From: Spirochaetaceae bacterium
GTDB lineage: Bacteria; Spirochaetota; Spirochaetia; Treponematales; Breznakiellaceae
Assembly (NCBI GenBank): GCA_031290855.1
Contig: JAISLM010000074.1
Coordinates: 1 to 29,417, forward strand
Reading direction: 5' to 3'
DNA length: 29,417 nt
Shown here: positions 23,662 to 29,417 of the stretch, in pieces
Layout: every line of letters starts with the position of its first letter
Position numbering within the stretch: position 1 is the stretch's first letter
The notes under the pieces: model-generated
Databases searched by the model: none
Told to the model about the DNA's origin: nothing
What the model saw: only the letters and a program-made list of their open reading frames with translations
Made by a program: the position numbers and the translations under genes

Positions 23662-25833
23662 TTACATCAACGGCTCAAGCTTCAGAACAGGATGGTCCTT
23701 TTCGGTAAGGAAGGTGAGCAAAGCCTCGGGATCCTCTTCCGTGATCGTTTCATCGGCGATTTTGTCCGTGTAGTTCTCTATGCCGTACAGCTCTTTGGCC
23801 GTGGCGTCAAGCCTGTTACGCACAAATTCCTTGAGGGCCTTTGGCATCCAGACGATACGCGCCGGGCCACCTTCCGCCCGCATAAACTTCTTGGACGAGA
23901 TGAATTGCTTGCCGTGTCCCATGAAGCCCGGTGTTTGCACACCGCCGCCTGTGGAGGCGGCAAGCTCCGAGAAGGACATACCTACCGGCGTCTTGCCGAT
24001 ATGTTCACGGTTTACGATAACAACCCCGTTGGAAACAGGCTCGATACCGCAGATACATTCAAAGCAACCGCAGGAAGTCATCGGGTCGTTCAGTATCGAG
24101 TACAGCGTAACCTGCTCAAGGGCGCCGTGCGAATCGCGCTTTACAACCTCGTTTACGTCCTCCCAGATGCCAAGGTTCTCGTCAACCACGCGCTCCTTGG
24201 TTACCTGCTGGCAGGGGCCGTTCGGGTCAAGCTCGTTTGTAGCCTTGGCGTCCAGCCACGAGACCGCGCCGCACAGACCAAGCCGTTCCGGCGTAACGAT
24301 GCAGACATGGGACGGCGAGAAAGACTGGCACAAGATACAGTTGTAGAAAACCTCGACGCTCTCATCTGTAAGCGTTTTAAGGCGCTCGTCGCGCTTCTCG
24401 TAGACCTTGTTCACCTCTTTCTTGAGTTCCTCAATTTTGGCGTATTCAGGTGTGCCGGGAAGCCCGGTGTATATCTTGATCTGGCACTTGTCAACGACAG
24501 CCTCGTAATCGCTCTTTATCTTGGCGTATAGAATTTCGCCAAAATGCTTTGCGCGGAAACCCTTTTCAAACGCCGCGTTGCTCACGCGGATGCGGATAAG
24601 GTCGCGTTGCCCAGTATGCATGATCCCTTCCGCCGCATTGATAAAAGCGTGCATCTTGCGCTCAAATACAGGCTCGAAGTCTGACTGCAGCTTCTTTCCG
24701 GAAACTTCGGCGATATAGGAAAGCGCCATTTTCTTGTCGGGGGGGTTACAGTCGATGTCCGGGCCGAAAAGCTCAATCTTGTGATCCTCGACATCCTTTG
24801 AGTCAAGTGTTTTAACCCACTCGAAACAGGGCATACGGGAACCGTCAATATCGACAAGCATATCGTTTCTGCGGATAATTTCGCCCTCGAACGAGTTGGA
24901 GTAGTTTATCGGAATGTCAATCTTGGTGATCTTGAGCTTGATGTCGCGGGCCTCAAGCGACGTTTCGATAAAGTCCTTCGTGTTGGTCTGAATGATTAGA
25001 CTCTTTGGGACTGACCACATATCCTTCGTGTCGTTGGTGATGACGGGGAAGCCCATCGCAATAGCGCCGCCGCCGCAGGCGACAACGATGTCCGCCACGG
25101 GATCGAAGGCGTTTACAAAAGCGTTGATACGTTTGAACGTATAATCGTCAAACGCGTCGCGGTCCTGCGGTTGCACGGCGCCGAAAATCATCGCGGCGCG
25201 GTTTACCAGCGAAATGATGTGGGCAACCTGCCAGATGTCCGGGCCTACCGGCACAACGCGCACGGAAAAGTTCATCGTGATATTCCTGCGCCGCGCCTGT
25301 TCGATGATGCCTCCGATAAGGAATACGAAGATTGACCGGGTCTGGTACCCTTTAATCAATTCCTCCGCCTCTTCGTCGGACGGTGCCGGACCTATGATTA
25401 CGACAAATCCGGGAATATCGTGGGTAACGAGCGGAACGCCCAGTTCGCGTACTTCGGCGTCACTCATGTGCCCCCAATACTGCCGTTCACCGTTCACGGT
25501 GTACGGGTCCGCGCCCTTTGCAGCCGCGTAGCGGCAGGCCTCTATAACTTCGGCAGCCAGTACGGTGCCGAAACCGGTCTTGAACACGTCGTTAAGACGC
25601 TGATTATGAGGCATCCATTCGCTTTTTACCTTGGGAAAGGCCGCGGCAAGTTCGCCGACAGTCTGGATCTTCTCGCCCAAATATGCCAAATGGTTCGCAA
25701 GAAAGAACGCCGTGTTTTGTATGTTTATCGGCGCGTCTTTTCCAAGCGTTTTAACCGCCTCGTTAAGTGATTTTTCGGCAAGCGCCAGCATCTCATCGGC
25801 ACCGTCAAAAACCCTGTTGAATAATAACTTCAT
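23662..25833 (-). CDS. acsB: CO-methylating acetyl-CoA synthase, AcsB
   Basis: AcsB joins CO (from CO dehydrogenase), a methyl group (from the corrinoid protein) and CoA into acetyl-CoA, the key step of the Wood-Ljungdahl pathway. The 723 residues cover all three bacterial domains, including the N-terminal domain that contacts CO dehydrogenase. All A-cluster ligands are present: Cys499 and Cys502 (NCILCQSF), Cys511 (PSHVC), Cys521 (LGLCG), and Cys588-Gly589-Cys590 (TSCGCFEC) for the distal nickel. Each is exactly seven less than the Moorella number as I recall it (506, 509, 518, 528, 595-597). GGAG lies seven bases before the ATG. It is third in the operon, 60 bases after cooC. AcsC, AcsD and AcsE must come from elsewhere. 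Confidence 0.98.
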   Translation of the reverse strand: MKLLFNRVFDGADEMLALAEKSLNEAVKTLGKDAPINIQNTAFFLANHLAYLGEKIQTVGELAAAFPKVKSEWMPHNQRLNDVFKTGFGTVLAAEVIEACRYAAAKGADPYTVNGERQYWGHMSDAEVRELGVPLVTHDIPGFVVIIGPAPSDEEAEELIKGYQTRSIFVFLIGGIIEQARRRNITMNFSVRVVPVGPDIWQVAHIISLVNRAAMIFGAVQPQDRDAFDDYTFKRINAFVNAFDPVADIVVACGGGAIAMGFPVITNDTKDMWSVPKSLIIQTNTKDFIETSLEARDIKLKITKIDIPINYSNSFEGEIIRRNDMLVDIDGSRMPCFEWVKTLDSKDVEDHKIELFGPDIDCNPPDKKMALSYIAEVSGKKLQSDFEPVFERKMHAFINAAEGIMHTGQRDLIRIRVSNAAFEKGFRAKHFGEILYAKIKSDYEAVVDKCQIKIYTGLPGTPEYAKIEELKKEVNKVYEKRDERLKTLTDESVEVFYNCILCQSFSPSHVCIVTPERLGLCGAVSWLDAKATNELDPNGPCQQVTKERVVDENLGIWEDVNEVVKRDSHGALEQVTLYSILNDPMTSCGCFECICGIEPVSNGVVIVNREHIGKTPVGMSFSELAASTGGGVQTPGFMGHGKQFISSKKFMRAEGGPARIVWMPKALKEFVRNRLDATAKELYGIENYTDKIADETITEEDPEALLTFLTEKDHPVLKLEPLM

Positions 25834-25863
25834 ATATTCACTCCATTTTTCATAAAAACTATA

Positions 25864-25883
25864 CCAAAAATTTCAATTTTTGG
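25864..25883. repeat. Intercistronic hairpin between cooC and acsB
   Basis: CCAAAAATT and AATTTTTGG form a perfect 9-bp stem with a TC loop. It has the same layout as the CCAAAACT-TC-AGTTTTGG family. It lies ten bases past the cooC stop and about 30 bases before the acsB start. It may protect or uncouple the acsB message. The stem is AT-rich and has no T-tract, so it is not an obvious terminator. Confidence 0.7.
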
Positions 25884-25893
25884 CCTTCCGCAC

Positions 25894-26667
25894 TCAAACG
25901 CCCGCATCAAGCGCGTCCTTGATGCGCTTGATTTCAAGCCTTGCCCTTTCACTAGTATCGAAAGGAGATACTCCCTGCCGGTCGGCGCTGATGATCTCGT
26001 CGTTGTAGGAAATACAGCCCAAAAGCGCGTCCGCCGGGATATTCTTTTTGATGAAATCCTCGTCTTCGGCCTCGCGCACCTTGTTGGCGACAACGCTCAC
26101 CCTCTTGACACCAAGGTCAAGAGCGAGCTTTTTCACAAGGCCGTAAGTCTGTACGCTACGCGCCCCCGGCTCAATCACAACGACAAAACGATCAACCATG
26201 CCCGCCGTCCCGCGTCCCAAGTGCTCTATACCCGCTTCCATGTCCATAATCACGACCTCGTCGCGCTGAACAACCATGTGGGATATTAGCCGCTTGATAA
26301 CAACGTGTTCCGGGCAGACACAGCCGCCGCCGCCGACTTCTACAGTTCCCATGATCAGAAACTTTATGCCGTTTTTTTCTTTTGCGTAGGTGTCCGGTAT
26401 GTCGTCGACTTTCGGGTTAATCTTGAAAAATTTCCCCAGCCCTTCTCCTTCAGAACCGGTACGCTCGGCAATAAGTTCCTTCATCTTGGATATAGGGGTG
26501 ATTGCGTTTACCTCTTCGGCACTGAAACCCAGAGCCAGACCAAGGTTGGCGTCGGGATCAACGTCTACAGCAAGGACCTTACGACCCTCGGACGCATAGA
26601 GACGCGCCAAAACTGCCGCAAACGTTGTTTTCCCAACCCCGCCCTTACCGGTAATCGCAATCTTCAT
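25894..26667 (-). CDS. cooC: CO dehydrogenase nickel-insertion ATPase CooC
   Basis: CooC is a MinD/ParA-like ATPase that matures the nickel-iron C-cluster of CO dehydrogenase or the nickel site of AcsB. The 257-residue product starts with the deviant Walker A GKGGVGKTT (residues 7-15). It has VDVDPDANLGLALG, the dimer-interface metal motif CVCPEH (Cys-X-Cys), a Walker B-like VVIMDMEAGIEHLGRGTA, and VVANKVR. This is the normal length. It starts six bases after cooS, without a clear ribosome site, so translation is probably coupled. It lies between cooS and acsB, which fits a role for both enzymes. Confidence 0.96.
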   Translation of the reverse strand: MKIAITGKGGVGKTTFAAVLARLYASEGRKVLAVDVDPDANLGLALGFSAEEVNAITPISKMKELIAERTGSEGEGLGKFFKINPKVDDIPDTYAKEKNGIKFLIMGTVEVGGGGCVCPEHVVIKRLISHMVVQRDEVVIMDMEAGIEHLGRGTAGMVDRFVVVIEPGARSVQTYGLVKKLALDLGVKRVSVVANKVREAEDEDFIKKNIPADALLGCISYNDEIISADRQGVSPFDTSERARLEIKRIKDALDAGV

Positions 26668-26673
26668 TTTTGC

Positions 26674-28569
26674 TTATATCCCCAACGCGGCGCGTTTTGC
26701 TTCGATGCCGTCGATTATCGCCTTGACGAGACCTTTCGGGTCCGTGTTGATGATGAAGCCGGCGCCGACAATCTTGCGGGTGCCCTGCGTGATAAGATCC
26801 CAAACCTGTGTGCTGCCTTTAACCTGCGGCTCTATGCCGAGGTACACGTCAATGCCGCTTGAAACGACATAGTTCGCTATCGAGACCGCCTTTTCGGACA
26901 TCCACTCAGGAGCCACGCCGACAATCGGAAGCTGTGTTGTATCCACACCCCAGTCGCGGGCGATGCCGTTTACGAGAAGCAGGATGCGGCTGATGTCCAC
27001 GCAGGCGCCCATATGCAGAATCGGCGGGATGTTGACAAGGTCGCAGACGCGGCGCAGTCCGTCGCCGCAGGCCCACTTCGCGTCGAAGTTGAGAAGGCCG
27101 GCCTTTGTCGCAAGCTGGGCCGCGCAACCGGTCGCCACGAGCAGTATGTCGTTTTGGAGCAGTTCCTTCATTATCTCGAAGTGCGAATAGTCCGGGCGGA
27201 CGCGGGGGTTGTTGCAGCCGACTATGCCGACGGCGCCGCGCAGAACGCCCGCTTTTATCGCGTCAACCGCGGGGCGGTAGCTGCCAAGCTCGTCAACATG
27301 GCTGTTGGTAACGCCGTCCAGGTGGCTGATGATCTCTTCGCAGGGGTAGCCGACAACGGCGGGCCGCTTGTTGGTCGGGATGTACACCTTGTCCGGGTCG
27401 CGGTTTTTGAAGTTGTCTATCGCGTTTTTGATCAGTTGTTTCGCCTGTTCCATAGCAGAGTCAGCCTTGAATTCGACATATATGGAACCGGGAATACGCG
27501 CTATCGGGGAACTGGTAACGAACTGGGTGTGGAAACAGGCCGCAAGGGACGAAAGCGCCGGGAATATGCACTGCACGTCCACGCACATCATCTCTACAAC
27601 GCCGGTCAGAAGGACGTTTTCCTGCTGAAGGAAGTTGCCCACCATGCGGACGCCGTGACGCATCGCCACCTCGTTTGCCGTGCAGCAGAGGCCGACGACG
27701 TTTATACCCTTCGCGCCCACGCTTTTCGCGTGATCCTGAAGTTCCTTTAACTCGCAGGCCGTTACGACCATTTCCGAGAAGGCCGGATCGTGACCGTGAA
27801 CGACTATGTTTACCATGTCTTTTTCCAGCGTACCCAAGTCGCCTTCCGATTTACGGACTATGGGGGTGCCGAAAAGGATGTCGGTAATCTCGGTACCTAT
27901 CATCGAGCCGCCCCAGCCGTTTGAAAGGCCGGTACGGAGACCCTGGCGAATCAACGCTTCAGCGTCCGCCGTATTACCCATGTGCGTCATGTGCAGGGAT
28001 GTGGCGATTTCGCGGTCTATGGCTCTGGGATAGATACCTTCTTTTTCCCACAAATCCTGGCGGGACTTTATAGCGCGTTTCGCAAAAATCTGATTCCCCC
28101 AGGGTTTGCCGAATTCCATTAACCCTACTTCGGCGACTTCGTGGGCTACATCGTATATATCGCGGCCTTCGGTTTTTACGCCGTATTCCTTGGCAAGCCG
28201 CAACAGCTTCGCTTCGTCACGAACCTGATAGTTTCCATCGCGTTTAGTGCTATGGAGTACGTGAAGAATCTCACGTGCATGATCCGAATGGGCCGCGGTT
28301 CCTGCCGCAATCGTTCTAAGGTAGTTCCTGCCCGCTATAGCGCCAGCGTCGGCTCCGCAGATGCCTCTTTTCGCCTTGGCCGTTATGCGGCACGGTCCCA
28401 TAGAACAGTTTTTGCAACAGATCCCGTCCTCGCCGAATTTACAATGCGGTGTCTGAACCTTGACACGATCCTCGTAGGTCTCGGCGCCCGCCTTTACCGC
28501 CCGCTCTTTCAGCTTCGCGGTAACTTCCTCCATCTGTTCGATGGTGGTCATGTTTTCTAGAGTTTTCAA
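26674..28569 (-). CDS. cooS: Anaerobic carbon monoxide dehydrogenase, CooS/AcsA
   Basis: This catalytic subunit interconverts CO2 and CO at a nickel-iron C-cluster, here supplying CO to AcsB. The 631 residues contain the N-terminal cluster cysteines Cys43, Cys51, Cys52, Cys55 and Cys60 (CCKNCSMGPC) and Cys71. C-cluster ligands are the histidine of HGHDP (about 258-260) and cysteines in GLCCTANE (295/296), VDVQC (334), VGCNNPR (452), ATGCAA (482) and MGACVD (523). Lys560 in WMSEKAV matches the catalytic lysine. The start is a TTG, because AAGGAG lies seven bases upstream; the first ATG, six codons later, has no ribosome site. A strong promoter lies upstream. It is the first gene of the cooS-cooC-acsB operon. 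Confidence 0.97.
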   Translation of the reverse strand: MKTLENMTTIEQMEEVTAKLKERAVKAGAETYEDRVKVQTPHCKFGEDGICCKNCSMGPCRITAKAKRGICGADAGAIAGRNYLRTIAAGTAAHSDHAREILHVLHSTKRDGNYQVRDEAKLLRLAKEYGVKTEGRDIYDVAHEVAEVGLMEFGKPWGNQIFAKRAIKSRQDLWEKEGIYPRAIDREIATSLHMTHMGNTADAEALIRQGLRTGLSNGWGGSMIGTEITDILFGTPIVRKSEGDLGTLEKDMVNIVVHGHDPAFSEMVVTACELKELQDHAKSVGAKGINVVGLCCTANEVAMRHGVRMVGNFLQQENVLLTGVVEMMCVDVQCIFPALSSLAACFHTQFVTSSPIARIPGSIYVEFKADSAMEQAKQLIKNAIDNFKNRDPDKVYIPTNKRPAVVGYPCEEIISHLDGVTNSHVDELGSYRPAVDAIKAGVLRGAVGIVGCNNPRVRPDYSHFEIMKELLQNDILLVATGCAAQLATKAGLLNFDAKWACGDGLRRVCDLVNIPPILHMGACVDISRILLLVNGIARDWGVDTTQLPIVGVAPEWMSEKAVSIANYVVSSGIDVYLGIEPQVKGSTQVWDLITQGTRKIVGAGFIINTDPKGLVKAIIDGIEAKRAALGI

Positions 28570-28592
28570 AATCTATCTCCTTGCTTCATATC

Positions 28593-28651
28593 AAGAATGT
28601 TTCTTACTAATTATAGCATACGAAGATTTAAAGTCAAGAATTATTTAATTC
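28593..28651 (-). promoter_or_regulatory. cooS promoter with extended -10 and flanking palindromes
   Basis: On the minus strand TTGACT (28632-28637), 16 bases and TGC-TATAAT (28610-28615) form a near-consensus promoter with an extended -10. The leader is about 34 bases. A perfect inverted repeat GAATTA-TT-TAATTC (28638-28651) abuts the -35. A second one, AAGAA-TGT-TTCTT (28593-28605), covers the predicted transcription start. Both are candidate operators; no known regulator motif fits clearly. Confidence 0.8.
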
Positions 28652-28717
28652 TCCGGTCGGCGCGCCGTTTTAGCCGTATTCCGGCAATCGGAACGCGGCG
28701 AGCGCGAGGCATCCGTG

Positions 28718-28810
28718 TGAGGCTGTTCCAAAACTTCAGTTTTGGAACAGCAACCTTTAGCCTGAAAAACCGCAAGAGCCTGGTCCAAAACCGTGCGCTT
28801 TAACGCACAG
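28718..28810. repeat. Triple-hairpin composite repeat, right copy
   Basis: This is the reverse complement of 1-118 with two mismatches. It lacks 25 bases that in the left copy lie between two CTTTA units, and this loss removed one arm of the middle hairpin. The 14-bp stem around CCAAAACT-TC-AGTTTTGG (28722-28751) is intact. Confidence 0.85.
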
Positions 28811-28936
28811 TCAATACGGAAAACCGAAGCGTATTTTTGCATCGTGCTAAAAGACGCGCCGGCATGGAACGTTCCGGTATTTTTTATGATTTCAGGCGTC
28901 ATATTCCCTGACCGGCAAAAACAATTCTCAATCGAG

Positions 28937-29056
28937 GCTTTCCCAAAACTTCAGTTTTTGGGAAAGCAACCTTAGATTTATGGGGAAAAGCGGACTTTTG
29001 GCCGCTTTTCTAAGAGCATTTCACAAAACTAACCGAGTTTTGGGAAATGCTCAATC
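28937..29056. repeat. Composite hairpin repeat, short form
   Basis: Three hairpins follow each other: GCTTTCCCAAAACT with AGTTTTTGGGAAAGC (28937-28967), GAAAAGCGG with CCGCTTTTC (28985-29010), and GAGCATTTC-AC-AAAACT with its complement (29014-29052), then AAT. The first and last match the ends of the block at 14231-14503. The stretch 29057-29277 after it is AT-rich and holds no gene or repeat that I can identify. Confidence 0.75.
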
Positions 29057-29277
29057 GGCAGGCTTTTGAAAAAATATATTTTTCGCCTTGTGCCGGCGAT
29101 ATTTGTTTTGGCGTGCCTTGAGGGTTAATGGAAATCTTTTTTACGCGAATTATAAATTCAGTTTAGCCCAGATTGGATTGGCCGTTTTAAATACTCTTCA
29201 GGGTAAAACATGGGATCATATGTGGTTTTTATAGGGGATGACGGGGATATATACTCCTTATAGCCATGAAAATATCA

Positions 29278-29417
29278 TTATGCGGCAGGTACATAAATAT
29301 CGGTAAATGACTGAAAGTTCCCGGTAACAAGGGTTGAAACCTTCTTTTTGTGTTCCCACCCCGTTTCTGTAATACAGCCGTCTGTCGCCATCTTAAAGTC
29401 TTCAAATTTCCCGTTAT
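29278..29417 (-). CDS. C-terminal part of a protein, possibly PIN-domain (partial)
   Basis: A minus-strand frame enters from the right edge and ends at TAA (29278-29280). Its 45 residues run NGKFEDFKMATDGCITETGW then EHKKKVSTLVTGNFQSFTDI and YVPAA. The pattern of an acidic residue, a helix, then LVTGN and F resembles the last strand and helix of PIN-domain nucleases (often VapC-type toxins), where an acidic residue and (T/S)xD/N contribute to the metal site. The fragment is short, so the family is a suggestion; that it is coding is more likely than not, given the plausible composition. The 5' part lies outside the window. Confidence 0.5.
   Translation of the reverse strand, partial: NGKFEDFKMATDGCITETGWEHKKKVSTLVTGNFQSFTDIYVPAA

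Noticed and set aside
23638..24531. 297-codon plus-strand open frame opposite acsB
   Set aside because: It is antisense to AcsB, whose metal ligands are all conserved in this stretch, and has no family features.
25830..25853. Seven-codon frame (MKNGVNI) overlapping the acsB start as ATGA
   Set aside because: It has no ribosome site and its end coincides with the acsB ribosome site by necessity; no evidence for a regulatory leader peptide.
28645..28902. 85-codon minus-strand frame before cooS
   Set aside because: Most of it is translated hairpin repeat (the same residues appear in the copy at 1-118), and it reads into the region just upstream of the cooS promoter; likely spurious.

Overview
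The window looks like a chromosomal segment of a spirochaete, most likely a Treponema relative from an acetogenic (for example termite-gut) lineage. Three things point there: a tatT-tatP-tatQM cluster with the architecture of the Treponema pallidum TPR-associated TRAP system, a spirochaete-typical gldA/gldF/gldG-like ABC trio, and a carbonyl nickel-iron module of the Wood-Ljungdahl pathway (cooS-cooC-acsB). The assignment is an inference from gene content; no rRNA or tRNA is present to confirm it.

Layout, left to right. A triple-hairpin repeat (1-118) is followed by guaA on the minus strand. The guaA/gldA gap holds a frameshifted remnant of a WD40-repeat gene and a hairpin repeat. Next comes the plus-strand gldA-gldF-gldG-like operon (2439-5730), which converges on a minus-strand TRAP operon dctP-dctQ-dctM (8691-5816) with an apparent attenuator between dctP and dctQ. 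A short structured patch (8808-9030) carries a solo IS3-type end, a nested inverted repeat and what may be the tail of a restriction-modification gene. The overlapping minus-strand operon mfd - rlmK-like methyltransferase - lipoprotein follows (14103-9021). A repeat-rich spacer leads to the plus-strand operon phosphosugar mutase - tatT - tatP - tatQM (14648-20310).

A decayed IS3-family element (20334-21591) separates that operon from argB, which may be leaderless, and a membrane protein of unknown function. These two end at a very strong bidirectional terminator (23572-23614). From the right, the minus-strand operon cooS-cooC-acsB (28569-23662) runs from a strong extended -10 promoter to the same terminator. 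Its products would reduce CO2 to CO (CooS), mature the nickel cluster (CooC), and join CO, a methyl group and CoA into acetyl-CoA (AcsB). The corrinoid protein and methyltransferase genes (acsC, acsD, acsE) are not in the window. The right edge holds more hairpin repeats and the 3' end of a minus-strand gene that may encode a PIN-domain protein.

A feature of the whole window is a family of perfect hairpins built on CCAAAACT-TC-AGTTTTGG. They occur alone or in composite blocks in almost every larger spacer. One composite block at each end forms a near-perfect inverted repeat around about 28.6 kb, so the segment between could invert by recombination.
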